Below, in pieces: positions 34,933 through 44,177 of a stretch of 64,000 bases of DNA. The position numbers and the translations under genes were made by a program. The DNA comes from Polyangia bacterium (lineage in GTDB: Bacteria; Myxococcota_A; Polyangia; Nannocystales; Nannocystaceae). Position 1 is the stretch's first letter. Each line of letters begins with the position of its first letter. The DNA lies in assembly GCA_030430565.1 (NCBI GenBank), contig JAUIKS010000037.1, positions 62,001 through 126,000 on the forward strand, read 5' to 3'. Below the pieces are notes generated by a model, which was not told the origin of the DNA, did not search any database, and was given only the letters and a program-made list of their open reading frames with translations.

Positions 34933-37209
34933 GTGCTCGCTGGACGTCGAGAGCTGCTTCGCGTGTGCGCGCTCGCGCTGCTCGCGAGCGCCTGCCAGCC
35001 AGCGGCGCCGATCCCGACGGATCCTGTTCCGCTCCCGCCCGTCGACTACAGCGAGCTCCGCTTCGAATGGGCGCTGGACGTGATCGAGCCGGCGACGCCG
35101 GAGTCGGTCCGCAGCGACGCGCTCGCGCCGGCCCGCGAGCGCGACGACGCGGAGAGCTTGACGCGCTTCCGCGCGCTGCTCGACGCGGTCGATCAGTCAG
35201 GTCTCCCCGACGTCTCGGCGCTCGCGTTCTGGCGCGTCGACGGCGTACTCCCGGTTCACAACGGCGCGATGCCGCGGGGCGAGGGGTACTGGGCTTCGAA
35301 ATGGTCGCGCGGCGACTGGGTGGTGGACACCGAGGGCCGGACCCCGCCCAGCGTGCAGCTCACGACCCTCGTGCCCCCCGAGCTGGTCGCCGACCCCGAC
35401 ATGCTCGCGCTCGCTACTCGCTCGCGCCGGGGCGACGCGCGACGACAACGCTTCGCGGACTTCGTCTACGACCAGATCGTAGCGATGGAGAAGACCGAGC
35501 GCGGGTATCGTCAGCCGACTGCCTACGGCGGCTCCTACTCGCTCGATCGCGCGCAGTGGCTCCGCTGGGCTCGCTGGGCGCAGATGGTCGGCGACGCGGA
35601 GTCGGCGGTCGCGCTGCTCGAGCAGTACGAGCGCGAGGTGCAAGCGGCCTGCGCCGACATCTGCGGGGAGGAGGAGGAGACGGTGCGAGGGTGTGACCTC
35701 GCCGGCTTCGCCCGGGCTGACCTCGCGCGCCGTATTGAGGACGACGCCCTCGACGCGCTGCGCTCGCAACATCTCCCATGGAGGAGCTACGCGCGGCGTC
35801 TAGAGACCGCGTTGGCCCTTGACCCCCCCCTCGATCCCTCGTCCGCGCGGTACTATCAATTGTCGGCTGTACGCAGCTACATGACCCGACGCCGCGAGCT
35901 AGAGCCCACGCTCGCGCGCGGCTTGGCGGCGCTCACCGCCAAGGAGCGGGTCGAGGCGCTGCTGGTGCTATGGCCTGATCTGCACGGCGCGGAGGCGACG
36001 TGGCCCTCGTCCGCCCACTACGCGCTCGCGGAGGAGATCGACTCCTTCCCGATCGACGTGCTCCCGGCCGCGACCTGGTACTTCGGTGAGGGCTTCTGGC
36101 TGCCGATGCGGAGCGGCGGACGCGGACTGTTCAAGCCCGGTTCCCGCGGCGGCACGCTCGGCTGGCGCCTCTGCGACCACGCCGAGACGCGATGGCTGCC
36201 CGAGCGCGAGCGCGGGTGGTGCGGCACCGGCGGGCGCGCGTGTGGTCTCGAGGTCATCCTGAACCGCCTCCCGCCGGAGACGCGCGCGCGACTTCCAGCC
36301 CTGGACGAAGCCGCGCTCGCGGGCGGCGAGCACCTCCCCTACGTCGAGTGGGACGAGCGCGTCCGCGGGCTCGTCAGCTGCGGCGAGCTGGAGCCGCGAA
36401 GCGAGCGCGAGCGACGGGACGCGCTCGCCCTCGAGTGCGCGTTGCGGGGAGCGCTGGACCCCGCGGCCCGGGCACAACGCGGCGCGCGACGCTTCGCTCG
36501 CCTGGCCGGCAAGCTCGCGCGCAGCGACGCCGACGACATCGCCGACGCCGACCACTCCGCGTGGTCAAGGGTTGCGACGTGGAGCCTCGAGCGGCTCGTG
36601 GCGCGGGCCGAGATGGCCGCGCCCGGTGACGCCGTGACGCTCGCCCCAACCGACGCCCGGCGCGTCTCGGCCGCGCTCACGGTCCTCGAGCGAGAGCGTG
36701 GCGAGGCGGGACTCGGGGAGCTCGACGAGTGCGACGCGATGCTCAACGCCTTCGACGGACCCGTCTCGGGGCTCGCGCTCGGATCGCTCGAGGACGGCGC
36801 CCCGCTCGCCAGCTGGCACGAGCAGCACCACGAGCGGCTCACGACCCTCGTCACCGACGCGCTGTGCCGCGCGCACTTCACGGACTCGCTCCGGACGATG
36901 GAGCCGCGCGAGCGATACCGTCGTCGCTACCGCGGACGAGGACTCGACGAGCTGCAGTCCGAGCTCATGGGCGTCACCACGCCGTCGCCCCTCCTCAACG
37001 CGCTCGTGAGCGTCCGAGACGCTCGCTTCGTCAAGCGCGCGGACGACTCGGACGGGGACCCGCCGTCAAGCTTCGAGCGAGTGATCGCGGCGCTGCGACA
37101 GCCCGCGCGCGAAGCCGGCGTCGAGCTCCCGGTGATCCCCGCGTCCGAGGCCGGCCGCGACGCGCTCTGCGAGATCGAGACGCTGCCGCCGCGCAAGCGT
37201 CGACGATGA
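34933..37209 (+). CDS. Large exported lipoprotein, function unknown
   Basis: 758 residues from a GTG at 34933. A lipobox (CALALLASAC) is followed by a Pro-rich linker, then a large alpha-helical region of TPR/SEL-like appearance (AVALLEQYEREVQAACADIC, YARRLETALALDPPLDPSSARYYQLSAV) with many Trp/Arg and scattered Cys, and a basic end (LPPRKRRR). No catalytic motif is recognised. Codon bias and length support a true gene. Alone on its strand between two divergent or convergent genes. Confidence 0.75.
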   Translation: MLAGRRELLRVCALALLASACQPAAPIPTDPVPLPPVDYSELRFEWALDVIEPATPESVRSDALAPARERDDAESLTRFRALLDAVDQSGLPDVSALAFWRVDGVLPVHNGAMPRGEGYWASKWSRGDWVVDTEGRTPPSVQLTTLVPPELVADPDMLALATRSRRGDARRQRFADFVYDQIVAMEKTERGYRQPTAYGGSYSLDRAQWLRWARWAQMVGDAESAVALLEQYEREVQAACADICGEEEETVRGCDLAGFARADLARRIEDDALDALRSQHLPWRSYARRLETALALDPPLDPSSARYYQLSAVRSYMTRRRELEPTLARGLAALTAKERVEALLVLWPDLHGAEATWPSSAHYALAEEIDSFPIDVLPAATWYFGEGFWLPMRSGGRGLFKPGSRGGTLGWRLCDHAETRWLPERERGWCGTGGRACGLEVILNRLPPETRARLPALDEAALAGGEHLPYVEWDERVRGLVSCGELEPRSERERRDALALECALRGALDPAARAQRGARRFARLAGKLARSDADDIADADHSAWSRVATWSLERLVARAEMAAPGDAVTLAPTDARRVSAALTVLERERGEAGLGELDECDAMLNAFDGPVSGLALGSLEDGAPLASWHEQHHERLTTLVTDALCRAHFTDSLRTMEPRERYRRRYRGRGLDELQSELMGVTTPSPLLNALVSVRDARFVKRADDSDGDPPSSFERVIAALRQPAREAGVELPVIPASEAGRDALCEIETLPPRKRRR

Positions 37210-37392
37210 GACCTCCCAGAGCGGGCGCTCGGAGCAGACCGCCTCGCCGTACATCTGGTAGACGCGCGCCGCTGGCGTAGCTCGTCCAGCACGACGCGGC
37301 GGGCGGATTCTCGCGGTCACCGCCTCGGCCCGCGCCGCGCCGCGCGGGTCTGCGCACGGCTGACGCGCCGCGAGCTGCTACGCTGACCGGCG

Positions 37393-37638
37393 ATGATAGT
37401 TCGCGCGCTCTCGAGCTTCGCGCTGGCGCTCGCGCTCGGCCTCGCGCTCGCCTCGACTGGTTGCGGCGAGTGCCCCGCGATGGATGTCGCCGGGGAAGGC
37501 GAGTGCGACGCGTTCTTCGGATACGCGTGGACGGGCGACGCGTGCGTCGGCGTCAGCGGGTGCAGCTGCGTCGGCGAGGACTGCGACGCGACCTACCAGG
37601 ACCGCGAGGCCTGCGAGCAGGCGTTCACGGGCTGCTGA
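37393..37638 (+). CDS. Small Cys-rich lipoprotein
   Basis: 81 residues: signal SFALALALGLALASTGC, then a compact mature part with ten Cys in patterns such as CGECPAMDVAGEGECDAFFGYAWTGDACVGVSGCSC (landmarks GEGECDAFFG, ACVGVSGCSC, CEQAFTGC). It resembles the small Kunitz/follistatin-like disulfide-rich modules seen in myxobacterial secreted proteins. Likely surface located; function unknown. Converges with phoD, 18 bases between stops. Confidence 0.72.
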   Translation: MIVRALSSFALALALGLALASTGCGECPAMDVAGEGECDAFFGYAWTGDACVGVSGCSCVGEDCDATYQDREACEQAFTGC

Positions 37639-37656
37639 GCGCTCCGCTTCACGTCG

Positions 37657-39300
37657 CTACGGCGCGAGCGGGGGCGCTTCGGCGATCGGCGCGGATGGAG
37701 CGTCGACCTCGACCAGGTGCGTCGCGCCGCTCATGACCGCGTAGGCCCGCGCGAAGTACTCGGGCACGTTCCCGTCGATGGTGACGGAGTCGAAGTGGTA
37801 CCACTCGCCCTGGATCCGCTCGGGGGTCACGTCGAGCAGCACGTAGCCCTTCTTGACGCCCTCGCCGTAGCGCACGTGCGCGTTGTTGGCGTAGACGAGG
37901 TCGGTGATGGCCTCGCCCGGCCCCGGCGAGGTGACCGAGGGCGTGACGAACTCGACGAGCACCGAGCCCTCCCCCGTGTCCGGGTTGTAGGCGTTGACGT
38001 CGCGGGGGATGTCGCAGGCCCACGAGGAGTGGATGTCGCCGGTGAGGACCAGGTTGTTGCCGATCCCGTTGCTCTCGAGCACGTCGAGGAGGCGGTCGCG
38101 CGCGGCCGCGTAGCCGTCCCACTGATCGGGGTTGAGGATGCCGGCCGGGCCGTTGTAGGGCGCCATCATCACCTGCTGACCGATGATGCGCCAGGTCGCG
38201 GTCGAGCCCGTCAGCTGCTCCTCGAGCCAGGCCTCTTGCTCGACGCCGAGCAGCGTGCGCTCAGCGTCGGCGTGATCGTCCGTCATCGGGCTCTGCTGGT
38301 CACGACCGACAATGCGGGTGTCGAGCATGATGAGGTCGAGCAGGTCGCCGAAGCGCAGCGTGCGGTAGATGATCCCGGGGTTGCCCTCACGCGTGGGCAG
38401 CCACTCGTGGTAGGCCTGCTGCGCGACGCTCAGCCGATCCGGCCAGGGGCCCTCGTCATCGTCGTGATTCTCGGCGCCCCCGTTGTACGCGTCGTTGGCC
38501 GACTCGTGGTCGTCCCAGACGTTGATGAAGGGGTGCTGGCGGTGCGCCTCTTGCAAGAAGGCGTCGCTGCGGTACTGCGCGTAGCGACGCCGGTAGTCCT
38601 CGAGCGTGATGATCTCGTGGGGCGGATCGAGGGGGACGAAGTCGCCGTACTCGCCGTCGCCGTACTCGTAGATGTAGTCTCCGAGATGAATGACCGCGTC
38701 GAGGTCGGCGCGCGCCGCCATGCCTCCATAGGCGTAGAAGTGCCCCTGGGCGAGGTTGGAGCACGAGCACATGGCGAAGCGCAGACGCTGCCATGAGCCG
38801 ACGGGCGCCGTGCGGGTGCGGCCGACCGGCGACGTGCGCCCGAGCGCCATGAACCGGTAGTAGTAGGTCGTCGCCGGGGTCATCGCCTCGGTGTCGAGCT
38901 TGACGGTGTAGTCGCGCGACGCGTCGGTCTCGACGGTGCCCGCGGCGACGCGATCGGTGAATTCTGGGTCGAGCGCGATCTCGTAGAAGACCTCCTGCGC
39001 GCCGTCGGCCGCCGGGCTGATCCGCGTCCACAAAATCACGGAGTCGCTGAGCGGGTCGCCGCTCGCCACGCCGTGGGAGAACATGCCCTCTGGACCAGGC
39101 TCCCCGTCGTAGTCGTACTTCGGCAGGCCGTCGTCGACGCCGGCCGTGGTGCCGCTGTCGCTGTCAGTCCCCCCCCCGGTCGTCCCGCCGTCGGTCCCGC
39201 CGCCGTCGTCGCCGCCGCAGTTGACCAGGGTCGGCGTCACGAGGCCGACGAGGCCGAGCGAGGCCGCCCGGCGAAGCAGTTCACGTCGCGTAATCGTCAT
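37657..39300 (-). CDS. phoD: Alkaline phosphatase D (PhoD-like)
   Basis: 547 residues. A Tat signal (TRRELLRRAASLGLVGLV) also carries a Cys after VTPTLVN, followed by a Gly/Thr/Asp linker. The PhoD family fold is clear: FSHGVASGDPLSDSVILWTR, CSCSNLAQG, DAVIHLGDYIYEYGDGEYGDF (metal-binding D and Y), INVWDDHESANDAYNGG, IMLDTRIVGRD and LVLTGDIHSSWACD. These enzymes bind iron and calcium and hydrolyse phosphodiesters and monoesters in the periplasm under phosphate stress. Start at ATG 39300. No pho box was recognised in the short upstream region. Confidence 0.93.
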   Translation of the reverse strand: MTITRRELLRRAASLGLVGLVTPTLVNCGGDDGGGTDGGTTGGGTDSDSGTTAGVDDGLPKYDYDGEPGPEGMFSHGVASGDPLSDSVILWTRISPAADGAQEVFYEIALDPEFTDRVAAGTVETDASRDYTVKLDTEAMTPATTYYYRFMALGRTSPVGRTRTAPVGSWQRLRFAMCSCSNLAQGHFYAYGGMAARADLDAVIHLGDYIYEYGDGEYGDFVPLDPPHEIITLEDYRRRYAQYRSDAFLQEAHRQHPFINVWDDHESANDAYNGGAENHDDDEGPWPDRLSVAQQAYHEWLPTREGNPGIIYRTLRFGDLLDLIMLDTRIVGRDQQSPMTDDHADAERTLLGVEQEAWLEEQLTGSTATWRIIGQQVMMAPYNGPAGILNPDQWDGYAAARDRLLDVLESNGIGNNLVLTGDIHSSWACDIPRDVNAYNPDTGEGSVLVEFVTPSVTSPGPGEAITDLVYANNAHVRYGEGVKKGYVLLDVTPERIQGEWYHFDSVTIDGNVPEYFARAYAVMSGATHLVEVDAPSAPIAEAPPLAP

Positions 39301-39503
39301 GCGTATGTCCCAATCTCTGCGCGGGATATACCACGGGCCCGCGCGCGGGAATCCCAGTCGGCCGCACGGCGTCCGCTGGTTCTAGGTGGGAGATCCTCCG
39401 CGCCGCGCCGTGAGCTCGCCGGCGTCCGCGCCCGGAGCGAGTCTGGCTGGGTGCTCCTCGCGGCGTTCGGCGGCGTCAGGCGTGTGGCTGTCTAGAGCGG
39501 CCT

Positions 39504-39537
39504 GTGGTGAAAGTCCGCACCGGCGGTGCCGCGACCC
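39504..39537 (+). promoter_or_regulatory. Partial FMN-riboswitch-like element (orphan), low confidence
   Basis: The sequence resembles the first half of the RFN aptamer: stem GUGG with CCGC (39504-39507 and 39515-39518) closing the loop UGAAAGU, then ACCGGCGGU (39519-39527) and GCGACC. The second conserved half is not present, and no riboflavin gene is downstream on the plus strand, only the 3' end of the antisense kinase gene. It could be a decayed aptamer or a chance match. The rest of 39301-39562 holds nothing recognised. Confidence 0.2.
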
Positions 39538-39562
39538 AACGACGAGAGTTCACCGTAGGCTG

Positions 39563-42517
39563 CTACGGCGCGCGTGAGGAGACATCGCGCTGGGTCAACC
39601 AACGCTCGACGCGCTCGCGCTGCTTATCAGTGTTCTCCGCCGCCTCCGAGAACGCCGTGAGCGCGGCCTTCGCCACCGCGTGCACACGCGCCGCCGGGGC
39701 GCCGTCGGCCGCGAGCGAGCGAGCCATCGTGAACCGACACTCGCCGAGCTGACGACGCTCGCCGTCGACCGCCTCGACCAGCGGGAGCGCGCGCTCGAGG
39801 GCCGCGCGCGCCCGGTCGAGCTCGCCGCGCGCCAGGTGCACCTCGGCGAGCAGACACAGCGGCGCCGCGACGCGGAAGTTTCCCGCGCCGAGACCCTCCT
39901 CGCGCAGCTGGAGCGCGCGACTCAGGCGCGCGTAGGCGTGGTCGTAGGAGGACTCCGCGAGGTCGACCCGGGCGATCCCCAGCAGCGGGTAGGCGATCCG
40001 GGGGTCCCGCTCGCCGAGCCGGCTCTCGCGGATCTCGAGCGCGCGCGTCAGGTGCGAGCGCGCCGCTCTCAGCTCGCCGCGACGCCGCAGCAGCTCGCCG
40101 ATGTTGGAGTGAATGCTGCCCTTGAGCTTGGTGTCGCCGCGCTCGCGCGCCGTCTCGAGCGCGAGCGCCCGCTCGAAGCGCTCGAGCGCCTCGTCGTACT
40201 CGAGCTGGTCCATCAGCGTGGTCCCGAGCGCGAGCAGGTCCCCCGCGAGCACCGGCGCGTCTACGCCGAAGGCTCGCTGCTTGATCTCGATCGCCTGGCG
40301 GAACCGGGCCTCGGCCTCGGCCGCGCGCCCGTTGATCAGCAGCGCCTTGCCGAAGTTGTAGTGGCTGCGTGCGAGCAGCGGGTGCGCGGGCCCCAGCAGC
40401 TGCTCGCGCACCTCGATCGCGCGCGCGTGGCTGCGGACCGCCGCCTCGTGCTCGCCGAGCGCGACCTGCACGCGCCCGAGGCCAGCCAGCGCTGTCGCAA
40501 CGGTCAGGTCAGACGCGGCGCCGGCACGGCCGGTGATCTCGATCGCGAGCTCGTAGAGCGCGCGGGCCTCGACGTAGCGCGCGCGCGACATCTCGAGGTT
40601 CGCGCGGCGCAGCGCCAGCTCGGCTCGGGCCGCGTCGCCGCCGCCCATGCGCGCGAGCACGGCCTCGGCGTTGCGGTGCCACACGAGGCCCTCGCCCGGG
40701 CGCGAGCGCATGCTGCCGATCACCGTCACGAGCTCGAGCGCGGCGTCGAAGGCGACCAGGTCGTGCCCGCTGGCCTCGGCCGTCCACCACGCCTCGAGCA
40801 GCGCCTGCTCGGCCTCGGCGTGGCGCCCGAGCGCCCGCAGCAGCGCGCCGTGCTCGAGCGAGACCTCGGCGCGCAGGCTCGCGACCCCGAGCGCCGCGCT
40901 GCGGGCGACGAGCGCCGCGCAGACCGGCTCGACCTCGCGGCTGCGGCCGGCGATGCGCGCGGCGTGGACCCGCGAGAGCTCGCGCCGCGCCGCGCCGAGC
41001 TCCGCCGCGCTCGCGGGCTCGTCGCGATCCAGCGCGCCGCGACGAACATGCTCTTCAGAGCAGGTAAACACCGGCGTCAGCGCCTCGGTCGCGGAGATCG
41101 CCCGGCGCGCCACGCCCTCGTCGGCCGCCGCGAACACCTCGAGCAGCGCGTCGAGCTCCTCGAGGCGGCGATCGAGGCAGCCGCGCCCGAGCGCCCGCAG
41201 CGTCGCGTCCCCCTCGCCCGCGCGCGCCGACTCGCAGCTCGCCCGCCGTCGCGCGCTCCAAGCCTCGCCGTAGTCGTCGAGTCGGCCGCGCGCGCGCGTC
41301 CACGAGTCCGCGGCGTAGCGCGCCCCGGTGCTCGCGAACGCGCGCTCGATCGCCTGCGCGCGCGCGTCGTTCCAGACGTCCGCGAGCGCGGCGACCTCCT
41401 GCCCGCAGGGGTCACGCTCCTCCGGGGACCAGAGCGCGAGGCCGAGGCTCGCTAGGCCCGCTCCGGCCGCCACCACGAGACCGACCACCCACGGCCACCG
41501 GCGGGGGCGCGACGCGCTCGTGAGCGCGTCGAGCAGCGCGGTCATGGACGGCCAGCGCTCGGCGGGCTCGCGCGCGAGCCCGCGCACCACGATCTGGCGC
41601 AGCCACCGAGGGACGACGGCGCTGCGCGGCGGGCTCGCCACGCGCCCGCCGAGCACGGCGTCGACCGTCTCGTACACCGTGTCGCCGGTGAACGGCCGCG
41701 CGCCGTAGAGCGCCTCGTACAGGCTGACGCAGAAGCTGAATTGGTCGCTGCGCGCGTCGGCGATCTGCCCCATGTGCTGCTCGGGCGCCATGTAGGCGGG
41801 CGTGCCGATCACCGCGCCGGTGCGCGTCAGCGAGAGCGAGTCGAGCTCTGGCCGCGCGCCCGCGGTCGCGCCCGCGCGACCCCCCGCGTCGGCGCGGGAC
41901 GTCTCCTCCTCGCCCGGCCCCTGCTCGGCGGCGCTGCGCGCCAGCCCGAAGTCCGTGACCTTCGGGACATCTCGCTCGTCGAGCAAGATGTTGTCTGGCT
42001 TGAAGTCTCGGTGCACGAGGCCGACGGCGTGCGCGGCCGCCAGTCCGCGACCTGCCTGAATAAACAGCTCGACAGTCTCGCGCCACGGCCGCGGCGAGCT
42101 CGCCAAGCGCAGCCAGCTCCCCAGCGGTCGCCCGCGCACGAACTCCATGGCGATGAAGACGCGGTCGCCGTGACGCCCGACATCGTGCACGTGGACGACG
42201 TTGGGGTGGGAGAGCCGCGCCATCGCCTGGGCCTCGCGGACCAGCCGCTTCTGCATGTCCTCGTCACGACGATCGGGCTTGATCAGCTTGATGGCGACCT
42301 TGCGATCGAGCTCTGGATCGTAGGCGGCGTAGACGACCCCCATGGCGCCCGCGCCGACGCGCTCGATCATCACGTAGCGACCGACGCGCCCGGCGACCTC
42401 GATCTCCTCCGCGACCGTCGGCGTCGCCGCGCCGCTGGCGTAGACCGTCGCCTCGAGCCCGACCTCGGAATTCGTGGTCCGCTCGTTCGGTCCCCCTGCG
42501 CGCGCTCGCGGCTCCAC
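39563..42517 (-). CDS. Transmembrane Ser/Thr protein kinase with C-terminal TPR repeats
   Basis: About 984 residues. The GTG at 42517 is my preferred start because sequence upstream to 42652 (ATG) is AT-rich and not coding-like. The kinase is complete: GAGAMGVVYAAYD loop, VAIK Lys, REAQAMARLSHPNVV, HRDFKPDNIL, TDFGLARS, IGTPAYMAPEQHMGQIADARSDQF (landmarks). A transmembrane helix (WVVGLVVAAGAGLASLGLAL) is followed by the shared block LADVWNDARAQAIERAF and RGRLDDYGEAW, then seven or eight TPR units (VALGEHEAAVRSHARAIEV type). The C-terminus resembles the kinase at 22676. Divergent from the imelysin operon; the Fur-like box at 42688 might also affect it. Confidence 0.9.
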   Translation of the reverse strand: MEPRARAGGPNERTTNSEVGLEATVYASGAATPTVAEEIEVAGRVGRYVMIERVGAGAMGVVYAAYDPELDRKVAIKLIKPDRRDEDMQKRLVREAQAMARLSHPNVVHVHDVGRHGDRVFIAMEFVRGRPLGSWLRLASSPRPWRETVELFIQAGRGLAAAHAVGLVHRDFKPDNILLDERDVPKVTDFGLARSAAEQGPGEEETSRADAGGRAGATAGARPELDSLSLTRTGAVIGTPAYMAPEQHMGQIADARSDQFSFCVSLYEALYGARPFTGDTVYETVDAVLGGRVASPPRSAVVPRWLRQIVVRGLAREPAERWPSMTALLDALTSASRPRRWPWVVGLVVAAGAGLASLGLALWSPEERDPCGQEVAALADVWNDARAQAIERAFASTGARYAADSWTRARGRLDDYGEAWSARRRASCESARAGEGDATLRALGRGCLDRRLEELDALLEVFAAADEGVARRAISATEALTPVFTCSEEHVRRGALDRDEPASAAELGAARRELSRVHAARIAGRSREVEPVCAALVARSAALGVASLRAEVSLEHGALLRALGRHAEAEQALLEAWWTAEASGHDLVAFDAALELVTVIGSMRSRPGEGLVWHRNAEAVLARMGGGDAARAELALRRANLEMSRARYVEARALYELAIEITGRAGAASDLTVATALAGLGRVQVALGEHEAAVRSHARAIEVREQLLGPAHPLLARSHYNFGKALLINGRAAEAEARFRQAIEIKQRAFGVDAPVLAGDLLALGTTLMDQLEYDEALERFERALALETARERGDTKLKGSIHSNIGELLRRRGELRAARSHLTRALEIRESRLGERDPRIAYPLLGIARVDLAESSYDHAYARLSRALQLREEGLGAGNFRVAAPLCLLAEVHLARGELDRARAALERALPLVEAVDGERRQLGECRFTMARSLAADGAPAARVHAVAKAALTAFSEAAENTDKQRERVERWLTQRDVSSRAP

Positions 42518-42680
42518 GGCGACTCGAGTATGTCTCGCCGCGATCGCGCAGATCCAGGCGAGAAAGCCCCCTCGCGCCCGCTCCGCGACCGCGCTACAGA
42601 ACTGAAACAAACATTCACTTTCACCCATGCCAAGGCGCCATGGAAGCTCCATCTCGCGGATAATTCGCACGCGAGATTGT

Positions 42681-42709
42681 TTGAAATTGAAAATTGTTTT
42701 CAGTAATAT
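42681..42709 (+). promoter_or_regulatory. Sigma-70-like promoter with Fur-like palindrome in the spacer, apparently leaderless
   Basis: TTGAAA (42681-42686), a 17-base spacer and TAATAT (42704-42709) form a near-consensus promoter. Within the spacer lies the perfect palindrome TGAAAATTGTTTTCA (42688-42702), which matches the 7-1-7 Fur pattern at 11 of 14 positions. A start site 7 bases after the -10 falls at 42716/42717, at or next to the A of the imelysin ATG. Fur binding here would block polymerase, so iron repression is predicted. Confidence 0.65.
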
Positions 42710-42716
42710 TGACAAC

Positions 42717-44177
42717 ATGCATTTTCGCGCCCTCACGTCCCTCGTTCTCGGAGCCTCGCTGGCGACGCTCAGCTGCTCCGGCGACGGCCCCGGGGAGACG
42801 ACCGGCGGGGATGTCGAGCACGACCTCGACAAGCTCCGCATGGTCCTCGAGACGAACGCCGACATCGCGTACGCGGCGTACTCGGACTCCGTGGCCACGG
42901 CCCAGCAGCTCGCCGCCGCGATCGACACCCTCGTCGCCGACCCCACCGAGGCCAACCTCACCGCCGCGAAGCAGGCCTGGCTCGTCGCGCGCGAGCCCTA
43001 CGGTCAGACCGAGGTCTTCCGGTTCCGCGCGAGCCCGATCGACGACACCAACTACGACGCGAGCGACGGTGAGGACGGCCCCGAGGGCGACATCAACGCC
43101 TGGCCGCTCGGCGAGGCGCTCATCGACTACGTCGTGGAGGGCACGGACTTCGGCGCCGATCAGATCGCCGTGACGGGTCACCAGACCGGCGTCCCCGACC
43201 CCATCCCGCCCAACAACATCATCGTGGCGACCGACATCGCGATCGACGCGGCGCTGCTCGCCAACACCGCGACCGCCGAGGACGAGCACGACGTGATCGC
43301 GGGCTACCACGCGATCGAGTTCTTGCTCTGGGGCCAGGACCTCAACGCCGACGGCAGCGCAGACACCGAGAGCAGCCGCGAGACCGGCGCGGACACCGGC
43401 GGGCACCGCCCGGTCACGGACTTCGCGCTCGATGACACCTGCACGAGCGGTGACACGGTCAACGGCTCCCCGGAGCACTGTCAGCGTCGCGGCGCCTACC
43501 TCAAGGTCGCGGTCGCCAAGCTGATCGACGACCTGACCGTCGTGCGCGACGGCTGGGCCGCCGGCGCAGACTACCGCGCCGCGTTCACGACCGTCGACGA
43601 CGTCGACGCCGCCAAGGGCAAGCTGCTCGAGATCCTCGTCGGCATGGGCACCCTCTCGGAGGGCGAGCTCGGCGGCGAGCGCATGCAGATCGCGCTCTCC
43701 GCCAACTCGCAGGAGGACGAGCACTCCTGCTTCTCCGACAACACGCACCGCGACATCTGGCTCAACGCCGAGGGCGTCTCGAACGCGTACCGAGGTCAGT
43801 ACGCCGGCTACGACAGCACGCTCGACGGCAGCGACGACCAGACCGGCAACGCGGTCGACGGCTACGGCATCGACGACTACCTGAGCGACCTCGGCATGAC
43901 CGAGCTCGAGGGGAACGTCGCGGCCGCGCTCGCGGCGACCGAGGCCTCGTACCTCGCGATCGACAGCAACGCGCGCGGCGGCACGCCCTTCGACGTGATG
44001 ATCATGGACGCGGGCGGCGACGCGGCGGCTGCAGCCCGCGACACGATCGTCAACCTCAACGCGCAGTCGGCCCAGATCGCGAATATCGCCGTTGATCTCG
44101 GCGTGGGTTCGCCCGACGATGTCGTCGACCCTGAAGCGTCCGCGTGCAACACCAAAGACCCAACGTCAGAGTGCTAG
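42717..44177 (+). CDS. Imelysin-family iron-regulated lipoprotein (IrpA/peptidase M75 type)
   Basis: 486 residues with signal MHFRALTSLVLGASLATLSC. The imelysin GxHxxE signature is intact in VIAGYHAIEFLLWGQD, and other landmarks are present: AKQAWLVAREPYGQTEVFRF, WPLGEALIDYVVEG, GAYLKVAVAKLIDDL, MGTLSEGELGGERMQIAL and QEDEHSCFSDNTHRDI. In other bacteria members are Fur-repressed and act in periplasmic iron uptake or sensing, for example IrpA and the PA4370 protein of Pseudomonas. First gene of a five-gene operon behind a Fur-like promoter; the next gene starts inside its last codons. Confidence 0.92.
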   Translation: MHFRALTSLVLGASLATLSCSGDGPGETTGGDVEHDLDKLRMVLETNADIAYAAYSDSVATAQQLAAAIDTLVADPTEANLTAAKQAWLVAREPYGQTEVFRFRASPIDDTNYDASDGEDGPEGDINAWPLGEALIDYVVEGTDFGADQIAVTGHQTGVPDPIPPNNIIVATDIAIDAALLANTATAEDEHDVIAGYHAIEFLLWGQDLNADGSADTESSRETGADTGGHRPVTDFALDDTCTSGDTVNGSPEHCQRRGAYLKVAVAKLIDDLTVVRDGWAAGADYRAAFTTVDDVDAAKGKLLEILVGMGTLSEGELGGERMQIALSANSQEDEHSCFSDNTHRDIWLNAEGVSNAYRGQYAGYDSTLDGSDDQTGNAVDGYGIDDYLSDLGMTELEGNVAAALAATEASYLAIDSNARGGTPFDVMIMDAGGDAAAAARDTIVNLNAQSAQIANIAVDLGVGSPDDVVDPEASACNTKDPTSEC

